Assembly (NCBI RefSeq): GCF_011039175.1 | Contig: NZ_JAAKEN010000001.1 | Location: forward strand, 248,001-312,000 | Direction: 5' to 3' | From: Slackia sp. ZJ119 | Lineage (GTDB): Bacteria > Actinomycetota > Coriobacteriia > Coriobacteriales > Eggerthellaceae | DNA length: 64,000 bases | Shown here: positions 8,542-17,196 of the stretch, piece after piece | How the letters are laid out: each line of letters starts with the position of its first letter | Numbering within the stretch: position 1 is the stretch's first letter | Position numbers and translations under genes: made by a program | The notes under the pieces: generated by a model | Seen by the model: the letters and a program-made list of their open reading frames with translations, nothing else | Told to the model about the DNA's origin: nothing | The model's database searches: none

Positions 8542-10854
8542 CTACTTTTTGCGCACGTAGAGGCTGACGGCCTTGTACGCGACGTCCTCGACGTCGGGCA
8601 CCGTCTCTACCGTCTCTCCGGCCTTGAAGCCGAGGTTGGCCGCCACCTCGTATTCGTCGACCACGGTCGGCGCGTCGAACCCTGCGGCTGCAAGCCAGGC
8701 CAGGTTTTCGCCTTCGGTCCTGGCGGCCTGGATGCTGTTGCCGATCTCGCGTGCGGCTTCGACTGCCGCGTCGTCGCGCTCGCGGTCGGCGAAGACCGTC
8801 TCTAGGATCAAAAGGCCGCCGGGCTTCAGCACCCGTCCGAACTCGCGGAGGGCGCTTTGCTGGTCGTAGAACAGCGTGACGACGTTGTTCACGTACAGGA
8901 CGTCCATCGTCGAGGTGCCGATGCCGGCCGAGATCAGATCTTCGGGGTAGGCGACGTGGAACTCCATGTTGTTGCCCTTGAGGCCGCTGTCGCGCCACGC
9001 GCGGTTCATCCCTTCTGAGGCCTCTTGGACATACGAGGGGCTCCAGTCGATGCCGATGGCGCGGCCTTCGTTGCCCACCATGCTGCTTATCTTGTAGACG
9101 CCGCGGCCCCTTCTGCTTCCTATGTCCAGCACCTTTTTCCCTTTGAGGTCGCTTGCCGGCAGAAGCATCTTGCAGACCGAGGCGAACCCGTATTCGAACT
9201 GCTTGTTCGCATAGTGGTCGGCGAGCGCTTGGCTGTCGGGGACAGGGTCGTTCGCGGCGGGCCGGACTGCGGCGTTCGCCTTGAGGCCGACCGCCTGCGA
9301 CACGTCGACGGACGGCCCGTCGAGCACGTCGGGGACGTCGTCGTCCAAAAAGGACAGCTTCTCGGCGCGTTCGTTGAGGCTCGCCCGCGCTTCGTCGACC
9401 TTGAGGGTCTCGTTGTGCCGGTAGTAGCTTTCGTTTCCGTAGTGGGAGACGAACTGGGTCGTCGCGCTGCGCGTCGTGAGCTCTGCCATGAAGACGAGCA
9501 TTTCCCGCTGCCCCATCGCCTCGTCGACGAATTGGAAGGCGGCGTCCATCTGTGCGCTGGCGGCGCCGGCCTTCGGCCGGATGGCGCCCACTTCCTTTTG
9601 GTAGGCGCAGCGGATGGTCTCGAAGGCGGGCTCGCCCGACGGCGTGTCCTGCAGCGTGCATTCGGCGAGGAACGCCCGCAGAAGCTGGATGATCGTCCGC
9701 TCGCGACGGATCTTCGCCGCAGGCGTTACTCCGGCCTCTGTCTTGCGTGCGAGGTCTTCTTCGCGCTTCTCTATCTGAGCGCCGAGCACCGCATCGGCCG
9801 AGGCGCCTTCGAGCAGCTTTTCTTTGGCCTGCCGCAGCACGTCCCGCAGCTCAAGGCAGATCTTTTCGATCCTGAGCACCTCGGCGCACTCGTTTCCGAG
9901 CGCGTCCAGCAAAAGCCCGAGCAGCGCCACCCGCTCGTCGAAAGCGGCCTCGGCCGCCCGCTGCCTGATGGCGTCGCTCGCCTGACCGGCCAAGATGGCG
10001 TCGACCTGGTAGTCGCTGCGGTACTTCTGGAACAGCGTGTAGTAGACGCTGAACTGGTCGCAGACGTCGTCGTCCCGCAGGAATTGGGCGAACAGGTCGC
10101 GGTCTGCCGGCACTCCCATCCGCTCGTAGAGCGAAAGCAGCTCGGAGAGGTCTTCCCAGCCGCGGGCGGTCACGAACGACTTGCCGCCGCCCGGCTTGCC
10201 TTCCACCTTGTAGAAGCAGTCTTTCTTGGCGTCCAGAAACGTGACGACGGCGGGGTGCAGGCCCTTTTCGAGGGCGTAGGCGTGCCAGGACGCGTAATCG
10301 GGCACGACGTCGATCTCGCGAAGCCGGTCGAGCGTGACGATGTCGAATTCGTGGACGCTGCGGTTGTATTCCAGCGGGTTGCCGGCGCACACGACGACCC
10401 ACCCGGCGGGCACCTTGTGCTTGCCGAACGTCTTGTACTGCAAAAACTGCAGCATGCTCGGGTACAGCGTCTCGCTCACGCAGTTGATCTCGTCGAGGAA
10501 CAGGATCCCGTCGCGCAGTCCCGTGCGCTCCCGGTAGTCGTAGATCGCGGCGATGATCTCGCTCATCGTGTATTCCGAGACCTCGACGTCCAGCCCGTCG
10601 AACGAGCGCTGTTCGATGCGCGGCAGGCCGAGCGCACTTTGCCTCGTGTGGTGCGTCATGGAATAGGACACCAGGCCGATGCCCAGTTCAGAGGCGATCT
10701 GTTCCATGATCGCCGTCTTGCCGATGCCCGGTGCGCCCATGAGGAACACGGGGCGCTGGTGCACGGGGTCTATGGCGTACAGGCCGGTCTCGTCGCGCAT
10801 GAGATACGCCCGCACGGTATCGGTGATCTGCTGTTTTGCCTGAGTAATGTTCAT
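8542..10854 (-). CDS. MoxR-type AAA+ ATPase fused to class I SAM methyltransferase
   Basis: This encodes 770 residues. ATG 10854 is preferred because AAGG lies six bases upstream; ATG 10860, which overlaps the VWA stop as ATGA, would add two residues. Residues 1-330 are a MoxR-like ATPase: Walker A GAPGIGKT at 40-47, Walker B LFLDE near 118-122, then a VVVCAGNP sensor-like strand and a DRLREI segment. Residues about 330-565 are helical and charged, with no family recognised. Residues about 570-770 are a Rossmann methyltransferase with motif I VLDIGSRRGRG, an acidic strand-2 end IGIDWS, a DVLYVNNVV strand and RVLKPGGLLILET. MoxR proteins normally act with VWA partners in chaperone-like remodelling; the adjacent gene fits this. 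The fused methyltransferase is unusual and its acceptor is unknown. Confidence 0.87.
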   Translation of the reverse strand: MNITQAKQQITDTVRAYLMRDETGLYAIDPVHQRPVFLMGAPGIGKTAIMEQIASELGIGLVSYSMTHHTRQSALGLPRIEQRSFDGLDVEVSEYTMSEIIAAIYDYRERTGLRDGILFLDEINCVSETLYPSMLQFLQYKTFGKHKVPAGWVVVCAGNPLEYNRSVHEFDIVTLDRLREIDVVPDYASWHAYALEKGLHPAVVTFLDAKKDCFYKVEGKPGGGKSFVTARGWEDLSELLSLYERMGVPADRDLFAQFLRDDDVCDQFSVYYTLFQKYRSDYQVDAILAGQASDAIRQRAAEAAFDERVALLGLLLDALGNECAEVLRIEKICLELRDVLRQAKEKLLEGASADAVLGAQIEKREEDLARKTEAGVTPAAKIRRERTIIQLLRAFLAECTLQDTPSGEPAFETIRCAYQKEVGAIRPKAGAASAQMDAAFQFVDEAMGQREMLVFMAELTTRSATTQFVSHYGNESYYRHNETLKVDEARASLNERAEKLSFLDDDVPDVLDGPSVDVSQAVGLKANAAVRPAANDPVPDSQALADHYANKQFEYGFASVCKMLLPASDLKGKKVLDIGSRRGRGVYKISSMVGNEGRAIGIDWSPSYVQEASEGMNRAWRDSGLKGNNMEFHVAYPEDLISAGIGTSTMDVLYVNNVVTLFYDQQSALREFGRVLKPGGLLILETVFADRERDDAAVEAAREIGNSIQAARTEGENLAWLAAAGFDAPTVVDEYEVAANLGFKAGETVETVPDVEDVAYKAVSLYVRKK

Positions 10855-10856
10855 GC

Positions 10857-12494
10857 TCATCCTTTCAATGACGCTTCGTCGATGATCAGCTTTATCGCCC
10901 ACGGAGGCACCGAGGGCACGTCGCGGGACTCGTCGTTCAGAAACACGAACGCCGCGTCGAACCTCGGTGCGCTTTCCGGAAAGGTTCCCAGACCGTCGGT
11001 GAAGTACACGAGGCCCTTCAAGTCGGCCAGCCTTCCGTCTTCTGCCATGGCCTCCACGTGGTCGAAGACAGGGCGGAAGTCCGTGCCGCCGAATCCGCGG
11101 ATCTGTAGGCGCTCCATGAAGGCGTCGACGTCTTTCAGGTCTTTTATGACCATCTCCTGCTGAATGCGGTTGTCCGCTTGGATCACGTGGATGTTCACCC
11201 GGCTTGCGAATTGGCTGGACTCCTTCAAAATGTCGAAGGTGTGCTCGATGAAGCGGCGCACGAGCTCGCCTTTGACGCTTTCGGACGTGTCGATTGCGAT
11301 GACGAAATCGCGCACGCGGTCGGTTTCTTGGTATTCCAACGGCTCTATCAGCGGCGTTTTGCCGTAGAGCTCCATCCCGTAGGAATAGAAGGCGTAATCG
11401 AATTCCTCGGGGTTGACGAGGATCTCTTCGCTTTGCACGGCGAAGCTTTTCAGGAACGCGGAATAGTCGTAGCGCTTGCGGTTCGCCAAAGCCAGGTTGC
11501 CAAGGAAGCTGGACGTCCCGTCGCCCCATTCGTTGCCGAAGGTGCGCAGCTCCATCTCGATCTGCTTGGAAACGTCCTCCCAGTCCCGCTCGTCCTGCTC
11601 TGCCTGGGCGGATTCCTTGAAGGCGGTCAGCGGGTCGTTTTTGTGCGCCTGATCGGCCGCGGAAGCTTCTTGCTCCCCTTCGGTTCCGTCCGTCTCTTCG
11701 AGGCCTTCCGCGTCGCTGTTGGCCCCCTCTTCTTCAAGCTGGCCGTCGGAGGGGTCCTGCCCGTCGTCCAGCCCCTCGACCGAGGGTTGCGGATCGTCGC
11801 CCGAGGCTTCAAGGTCGCGCGACGGATCGTCGGGGTCTTCGTCGTCTTGCGAGGCCCCGTCGCTGCCGAGCCCTTCGTCGGAGGGGCTCCCCGAGCTGTT
11901 CATCGAGGGCCATGCGGCGTGCTCGTCGCGCTCGAACAAGGCGTGCCAGTCGGCGAGCACTTCGCGCCGAAGGCCGCGGTACGCTCGTCCGTCCGGGCAT
12001 TCCGCGAGATTGTGGACAAGGTCGTAGACCTTCGAAGGCAACAGGTCGCCCGCCATCATGCGGATCGTGTCGAGCTGGCTTCGCCGATCGGCGTCGTCGG
12101 CGCTCGGGAACCTTCTCGAGCACAGGTCCATCGCCACGCTCTCGGCCATCACGTCGCAGGTCAGGCCCCATGCTTCGAAGTCGTCGTGGTTGCGGTCGTA
12201 GGGGTGCTTGAACAGGCAGTGCAGGGTCATGTGGAGGTAGTCCCGGACGCTCTCGTTGAAGTCCTGCCGGTATCGGGCAATGACGAGGGGCGGGTCGTAG
12301 GCGATGCCCGACCCGTTCGTGACAAGGGGATACCGTGCCCCAGACCGCAAAGGAACAAGCTCCATGCGCCAAAGCGCGAGGTCCAGAAAGCGGAATTTGA
12401 GCATAAGCTGTGCGCGACACTCATCGATGATGTCTTTGCCCAAGGAATCTTCCGCGAGCCGTCGCCTGAGCTTTTCGTCCATCGCTTGTTGCAT
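10857..12494 (-). CDS. VWA-domain protein with DUF2201-like N-terminal domain
   Basis: This encodes 545 residues, with ATG 12494 behind an AGGAGG site. The N-terminal 180 residues resemble the DUF2201 putative metallopeptidase-like domain, but the zinc-site region reads HMTLH (residues 88-92) with a further His at 97, so the catalytic Glu of HExxH is replaced by Met. Residues about 190-310 are a very acidic, low-complexity linker. The C-terminal 150 residues are a VWA domain with a complete metal-ion-dependent adhesion site: DTSES at 402-406, Thr471 in GGTD and Asp500 in FTDG. It overlaps the MoxR gene start and follows the LRR gene by 8 bases, so the three are probably made together. By analogy with MoxR-VWA pairs it is likely the adaptor or effector of the ATPase. 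Confidence 0.87.
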   Translation of the reverse strand: MQQAMDEKLRRRLAEDSLGKDIIDECRAQLMLKFRFLDLALWRMELVPLRSGARYPLVTNGSGIAYDPPLVIARYRQDFNESVRDYLHMTLHCLFKHPYDRNHDDFEAWGLTCDVMAESVAMDLCSRRFPSADDADRRSQLDTIRMMAGDLLPSKVYDLVHNLAECPDGRAYRGLRREVLADWHALFERDEHAAWPSMNSSGSPSDEGLGSDGASQDDEDPDDPSRDLEASGDDPQPSVEGLDDGQDPSDGQLEEEGANSDAEGLEETDGTEGEQEASAADQAHKNDPLTAFKESAQAEQDERDWEDVSKQIEMELRTFGNEWGDGTSSFLGNLALANRKRYDYSAFLKSFAVQSEEILVNPEEFDYAFYSYGMELYGKTPLIEPLEYQETDRVRDFVIAIDTSESVKGELVRRFIEHTFDILKESSQFASRVNIHVIQADNRIQQEMVIKDLKDVDAFMERLQIRGFGGTDFRPVFDHVEAMAEDGRLADLKGLVYFTDGLGTFPESAPRFDAAFVFLNDESRDVPSVPPWAIKLIIDEASLKG

Positions 12495-12502
12495 AGGGCC
12501 TC

Positions 12503-14797
12503 CTATAGGCTGAAGTCCAACGCTTCGTCGCACTGCCCGAACCAGCGTCGCCGCATTTCGAGCAGGTGCGCCGTCATCGCGGCGTCTCTGACCGAGGCGA
12601 TCCTGTCGATGACCGAAGCGATGTTCTCTTCGGTCAGAAAGCCCAGGTTCGCCAGGTCGTCCAAGGCGAGACGGTCGCCGCAGCTCGACAGGGCGATGCA
12701 TATGTCCACCAGGCGGTCCTCGATCGCGCGCGTGATCATCTGGCGGTTCGCCGGGGTCATGAAAAGCGGGTCTTTGAGCCGGGCCGTCATGAGCTTCGCC
12801 TGCTCGTAAAGGCCCATCTCTTCATCGTTCGTCGCGCGGTTGAAGGAACTGACGTTCATGATGGCGGCGTCGTAGTTTTCGAAGAGGTTGGGAAGCTCGA
12901 GCCCCGCCGCCGAGGTGAACGCGACGTATTGCTGGTGCCTGCCCCGGTCGGTGTCGGGAAACCGTATGGTGAAGTGGTCGTGGCCGCCGATCGGCTCGAC
13001 CAGGTCGATGCGGATCGTCTCTATCAGCCCTTCGACGGAAAAAGCCCTGATCCCGACGTCGCTTATTCCGTTCAGGACCCGAAGCCGACGTATGGCGCGA
13101 GAGCTGCCGAACGCATACGGCGCGATCGATTTCACGGCGTCGGGGATGTAGACGTCCTCTTCGGTGTCGGTGAAGGCGATGACGGCGAGGCTTCCGTCGT
13201 CTCGGTGCTCAAGCAGCATCCCGCTTTCCACGGAGAAGCGCCGATTGTTCGGAGACACCGTGACGTCTCTGAGCGATTGCGCGGCGCGGCCGCTGTGGAC
13301 CCCTTGCGTGACCAGCGCCATCGCCCCGATGTGCACAAGGCTTGCAGGCAGGTGCAGCGCCTTGATGTTCGAGTCAAGAAACGCTTCTTCGCCGATGGAG
13401 ACGAGGCCTTCCGGCAGGTTGACGCTTTTAAGGCTTTTGCACCCCTTGAACGCCGCCTCGCCGATGGCGGCAAGGCCGGCGGGGAGGACGACGGTTTCGA
13501 GGGAGCGGTGGTTGAACGCGGCCTGCGGCTCGATGGCAACCGTGCCGTCGGCTACGACGAGCTTCGTCACGTCGGGGTCCATGACGCGTTCGAGGTGGAG
13601 CCCGTCTGTGCACCTGCGGTAGAGCCCGCCGTGCTCGTCAAGGCTCAACACGCCGCCTGCTTCGATAGAAACAGGCTGGTCAGACGCGGTAAAGCGGATG
13701 TTTGTGCCCTCTGCGACGGGGTGGTTCAAGGCTTTGAGGCTTGCGGGGAAGCGAAGGCTTGTCAGCGCCGTGTTCGAGAAGGCGTTCGCCCCCACGTATG
13801 CCAGGCCGTCGTTCAGCGCCACGCGCTCAAGCTTTCTGCAGTTGAAGAAGGCCCGCTCTCGAACGTCTCTCAGCTGCGCCGGCGCGACGAATTCGCGGAT
13901 GGCCGTATGGGCGAAGGCGTAGCTTCCGATCGATGCTGTCGAATCGGGCAGGTCGACGTGCGCAAGCGTGTCGCGTCGGTTGAACGCCTTCGAGCAGATG
14001 ACCCTGCAACCGGGGGCTATGCGGTATTCGTCCCGCGGCACCGCGAGCCCGACCAGGGCTTTTCGTCCTTTTGTGTACAAGGCCAGCCCGTCCGTTTCAA
14101 GGAAGGCGTTTTCGGGGTCGACCGAGAGCGCTTCAAGGCGGCTCTTGCCGAACGCGCCGGGCGTCGCACACGTCGTGCCGCTTCCGACGACCAGGGCTTT
14201 GAGGGACGGGGCTTCGAAAACGGAGGGGGTTATTTCTTCAAGCAGGCCGGGGAGCACAAGCTCCTCCAAGTTCGAGCAGCCGCGAAACCAGCCGGGGTCG
14301 AAGCTTGCCATGCGGGAAGGCAGCACGATGCGGCGCAGGTTGGAGCAGTTGAAAAAGACGCCGCTTCCAAGGGAAAGGACGGAATCCGGCAGGACGGCCG
14401 TGCGCGTTTCGCGAAGTTCGCTGCAGGCCCTGTTCGCCACGGCCACGACGGGCTTTCCTTCGATGGCGGCAGGAACGAACAGGTCGGCTGCCGCCGAGTC
14501 GCACTTCAGGAGGCGGACCGCGCTATCGTCGAGGACCGTGTAGCGCCAGACGCTTCCCGCCTCGTCGGCCCACGTTTGCTCTTCTGATTCGCGGGTGGCG
14601 TCAAACGACTGGGCGCGATCGCGGACCGCGCTTCGCTCACGGTCGATTTTGAGCATATGCTCAATTTGGGCGTCTGACCACAGGCCGCCTTTTGCCTGTT
14701 CAGCGCCGTCGGAGGGCCCTGGCTTTTCCGGCGAATACCACTTGCCGAATTCGTGGGCCAGTTCGTTGTTGGAGGCTAGTTGCAAAAGTTCTTTCAC
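12503..14797 (-). CDS. BspA-type leucine-rich-repeat protein with C-terminal helical repeat region
   Basis: This encodes up to 764 residues. The start is weak: GTG 14797 is the first possible codon (an in-frame TGA lies 18 bases upstream) and has no good ribosome site; a TTG four codons later is an alternative. There is no signal peptide, so the protein should be cytoplasmic. Residues about 115-590 hold roughly fifteen BspA/LRR_5-type repeats of the form LExVxLPxGLxxIGExAFxxC (for example around GAGVFFNCSNLRRIVLP). The last 110 residues are helical and resemble ankyrin-like units ending ITEENIASVIDR and TAHLLEMRRR. The first 60 residues (with WSDAQIEHMLKIDRERS) are of unknown type. As first gene of the VWA/MoxR-methyltransferase unit it is a plausible substrate-recognition or scaffold component. 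Confidence 0.83.
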   Translation of the reverse strand: MKELLQLASNNELAHEFGKWYSPEKPGPSDGAEQAKGGLWSDAQIEHMLKIDRERSAVRDRAQSFDATRESEEQTWADEAGSVWRYTVLDDSAVRLLKCDSAAADLFVPAAIEGKPVVAVANRACSELRETRTAVLPDSVLSLGSGVFFNCSNLRRIVLPSRMASFDPGWFRGCSNLEELVLPGLLEEITPSVFEAPSLKALVVGSGTTCATPGAFGKSRLEALSVDPENAFLETDGLALYTKGRKALVGLAVPRDEYRIAPGCRVICSKAFNRRDTLAHVDLPDSTASIGSYAFAHTAIREFVAPAQLRDVRERAFFNCRKLERVALNDGLAYVGANAFSNTALTSLRFPASLKALNHPVAEGTNIRFTASDQPVSIEAGGVLSLDEHGGLYRRCTDGLHLERVMDPDVTKLVVADGTVAIEPQAAFNHRSLETVVLPAGLAAIGEAAFKGCKSLKSVNLPEGLVSIGEEAFLDSNIKALHLPASLVHIGAMALVTQGVHSGRAAQSLRDVTVSPNNRRFSVESGMLLEHRDDGSLAVIAFTDTEEDVYIPDAVKSIAPYAFGSSRAIRRLRVLNGISDVGIRAFSVEGLIETIRIDLVEPIGGHDHFTIRFPDTDRGRHQQYVAFTSAAGLELPNLFENYDAAIMNVSSFNRATNDEEMGLYEQAKLMTARLKDPLFMTPANRQMITRAIEDRLVDICIALSSCGDRLALDDLANLGFLTEENIASVIDRIASVRDAAMTAHLLEMRRRWFGQCDEALDFSL

Positions 14798-15121
14798 CGC
14801 GGTCTGATCCCATCAGCGCAACGTGTTTGTATGATTGTCCCCGTGCCATCATAAATCATTTGCACAAGATGCGCTATTGGGACGTTTTGCTCGGACGGCG
14901 GAGAAGGTCGGCCTGGCCAGGTGGGACGCGCTTGGGGTTTTGCGCGGCTTTGGCCTCAAAAGGCGCCTGCTTTCTGCCGAGCGAGGGAAATGCTGACCGG
15001 CGCAATCATCGAATGGCCAGCGGCAAAACAAGAAGGCCGCCTGCGCTTGCGGCGGCCTTTGCGGGCGGTTGTGGCCGGGCTCGTTGGCTCGGGCCGGCGC
15101 TTTCGGCGACGTTTCGGCTTG
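14798..15121. other. Intergenic region between LRR operon and hisS end
   Basis: No gene is seen. It must hold the promoter of the LRR/VWA/MoxR unit (minus strand); AT-rich segments near 14825-14870 are the likeliest location, but no convincing -35/-10 pair stands out. The hisS terminator occupies its other end. Confidence 0.5.
15033..15059 (-). terminator. hisS terminator
   Basis: AAGGCCGCC and GGCGGCCTT form a perfect 9-bp stem with a 9-base loop. On the minus strand the hairpin is followed by CTTGTTTTG, and it lies about 60 bases past the hisS stop. Confidence 0.8.
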
Positions 15122-16435
15122 CTATGCCTGCGGCTTTGCGAGGGCTTGGGCCAGGGCGTCGAGCGGCACGGGGCGTTCTTCGTGGGTCGCCATGTCGCGC
15201 ACCGTTGCCACCCCTTGGGCGGTCTCGTCGGGGCCGAAGACGACCACGCGGGCGGCACCGAGCTTGTTTGCCAGCTTGAACTGGCTTTTCAGGCTGCGGT
15301 GCTGGTGGTCCAGCTCGGCGACGAGGCCGGCGTCGCGCAGCTCGCACGCAAGCGCGAACGCTTGGGCGCGGGCCGCGTCGTCCACGCAGGCGCAGAACAC
15401 GTCGACGCCCGGCAGGGCAGGGAATTCGACGCCGGCGGCTTCCAAGGCCAGCACGCAGCGCTCGTATCCCAGCGCGAAGCCGAAGCCCGGCGTGGGGCGG
15501 CCGCCCACTTCTTCGGCCAGCTTGTCGTAACGCCCGCCGCCGCCGATGGCGTTTTGGCTGCCCATGCCTTCGGTCACCTGCACTTCGAACACCGTGCGGG
15601 TGTAATAGTCCAGCCCGCGCACGAGCGTGGGGTCTTCGACGTAGGCCACGCCGGCGGCGTCGAGGTAGGACTTGACCGTTTCGTAGTGCTCGCGGCAGTC
15701 GTCGCACAGATGGTCGGTGATTTTGGGCGCCTGCTCCATGATGGCGGCGCACTGCTCGTTTTTGCAGTCGAAGGCACGCAGCGGGTTCAGCTCGGCGCGG
15801 CGGTTGCATTCTTCGCACATGTCGGCGGCGTGGGTGCAGATGAAGTCGCGCACGGCCTCGCGGTAGGCGGGGCGGCACGTTTCGCAGCCCATGGAGTTCA
15901 CGAGCAGCCGCATGGACGTGCGCGGGATGCCCACGGCCTCGTAGAAGCGCATGAGCATGATGATGCCCTCGGCGTCCACGCTGGGCTCTTCTGCGCCCAA
16001 GCATTCGATGCCCACCTGGCTGAACTGGCGCTGGCGGCCTTTTTGCGGGCGCTCGGCGCGAAACATGGGGCCGGCGTACATGAGCTTCGCCGGAGCTGCG
16101 CCTTGAGGCACCAGGTCGTGCTGCACGACCGCCCGCACGACGCCGGCCGTGCCTTCCGGGCGCAGCGACAGGCGGCTTTTCGCCTTGATAGCGCCGCCGC
16201 TGACCAGGGTTTTCAGGTTTTCGCCCGATATGGCGGCGAACATTTCCTTCGACACCACGTCGGTGGCCTCGCCGATGCCGCGCACGAACAGCTCGGTCTG
16301 CTCGAAGACGGGCGTCTCGATCAGCTGGTAGCCAAAGCGGCCGAACACGTCTTGCGCCGTGGCTTTGAACCAGGTCCAAAACGCCGCCTCGGCAGGCAGC
16401 AGGTCGCGGGTTCCTTCGGGTGCGTTGATGGCCAT
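15122..16435 (-). CDS. hisS: Histidyl-tRNA synthetase
   Basis: This encodes 437 residues, typical for bacterial HisRS. It charges tRNA-His using ATP in the cytoplasm. Visible class II signatures are the N-terminal PEGTRDLLPAEA, motif 2 MFRAERPQKGRQRQFSQVG, the LVRGLDYYTRTVFE histidine-binding segment and motif 3 GFGFALGYER. A C-terminal anticodon-binding domain follows. A Cys-rich stretch (CEECNRR, then CDDC) near residues 205-245 looks like a zinc-binding insertion, as found in many actinobacterial and clostridial HisRS. ATG 16435 has AAGGACG upstream. It is monocistronic with its own terminator. Confidence 0.97.
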   Translation of the reverse strand: MAINAPEGTRDLLPAEAAFWTWFKATAQDVFGRFGYQLIETPVFEQTELFVRGIGEATDVVSKEMFAAISGENLKTLVSGGAIKAKSRLSLRPEGTAGVVRAVVQHDLVPQGAAPAKLMYAGPMFRAERPQKGRQRQFSQVGIECLGAEEPSVDAEGIIMLMRFYEAVGIPRTSMRLLVNSMGCETCRPAYREAVRDFICTHAADMCEECNRRAELNPLRAFDCKNEQCAAIMEQAPKITDHLCDDCREHYETVKSYLDAAGVAYVEDPTLVRGLDYYTRTVFEVQVTEGMGSQNAIGGGGRYDKLAEEVGGRPTPGFGFALGYERCVLALEAAGVEFPALPGVDVFCACVDDAARAQAFALACELRDAGLVAELDHQHRSLKSQFKLANKLGAARVVVFGPDETAQGVATVRDMATHEERPVPLDALAQALAKPQA

Positions 16436-17196
16436 GGTCGTCCGTCCTTACGTCGAGCTTTCGTGCGAAATCGTCTCGCCATTGTAGCGCACCGGCTGCA
16501 GCGCTCTCGCGAAAGCAGGGAATCTGTGGAATGCGGGCGGCGTGGCGCTGGTCTGTCGGAGGCAAGGCGGCGCTTTTGGGCGCTCGCGGCGCTGCCAAGG
16601 AGCGGCCGGCGCCTTTTCTTCCACAGAAGGCTTCAGAAGAGAAGGCCGAAAAAACAAATGATGCATTTTTGGCGGCCGAATGCGTTTAATGCATCATTTT
16701 GGAGTGTTGGAAGAATATGCAAAACGGCCCGCTTTCGCCGACCTGGGGTTTTGCTGGCGTCGACGGCGTTCGGCCTTCAAGCGAAGGGCGGCGGTCCCCT
16801 GGCAGCCGGCCTTTGTGGGAAAAATGGTGCAATAAACGCCAAGCACCCCCGGAAAATGCATCATCCCTTTTTTCGGGCTTCAGAACCGCCTTCCCGATAT
16901 TGCATATTTCGGCCCCAGTTCTGCATATTCTTCTTCCAGGGCCTGTTTTGCGTCCGGAAAGAGGCCGTAGGACGAATCATCGCGGCTTTTTTGGCGCAGG
17001 GCGAGCTCTCCCGAATTCGCCCTGCGCCCGTCGTGCCGCGTGGGTCGTGCCGCGTGGCACCCGATTGCTTGCGCCCGTCGTGCCGCGTGGCGCCCGATTG
17101 CTTGCGAGCGCCGGGACTCGGGCCGCCCGGCTGCTTGCGAGCGCCTGCTGCTGGCGCCCGCTGCCGACGCCGCCCGGCCTTTTGCGGGCGCCCGTT
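16436..17196. other. Gene-free region with short palindromic motifs and GC-rich direct repeats
   Basis: This is 761 bases between hisS (minus) and the end of trpA (minus), with no convincing gene on either strand. The first half has AAATGATGCATT at 16656-16667 and its inverse AATGCATCATTT at 16688-16699, a third AAATGCATCAT near 16854, and TGCATATT/AATATGCA copies near 16713, 16899 and 16921. The second half (about 17020-17190) is a GC-rich run of imperfect direct repeats around GTGCCGCGTGG, CGCCCGATTGCTTGCG and TTGCGAGCGCC. It should also hold the hisS promoter. Confidence 0.6.
17022..17190. repeat. Imperfect GC-rich direct repeats
   Basis: CGTCGTGCCGCGTGG occurs twice and GTCGTGCCGCGTGG-like units three times; CCCGATTGCTTGCG occurs twice and GCTTGCGAGCGCC twice, within about 170 bases. 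There is no coding potential beyond arginine/alanine-rich shadows. The feature is similar in kind to the repeats near 27.8-28.0 kb. Confidence 0.6.

Noticed and set aside
9025-11163. 712-residue plus-strand frame opposite the MoxR-methyltransferase gene
   Set aside because: Val/Leu/Arg/Asp shadow typical of the complementary strand of high-GC genes; the minus-strand product has full catalytic motifs.
12566-14587. 673-residue plus-strand frame opposite the LRR gene
   Set aside because: Repeat-like look is only the mirror of the LRR periodicity; no ribosome site or known domain.
8542-14797. RiPP biosynthesis cluster (radical SAM, methyltransferase, LRR as precursor)
   Set aside because: The LRR protein is large and has no leader/core pattern, and no transporter, peptidase or RRE-like protein is present; kept only as a remote possibility.
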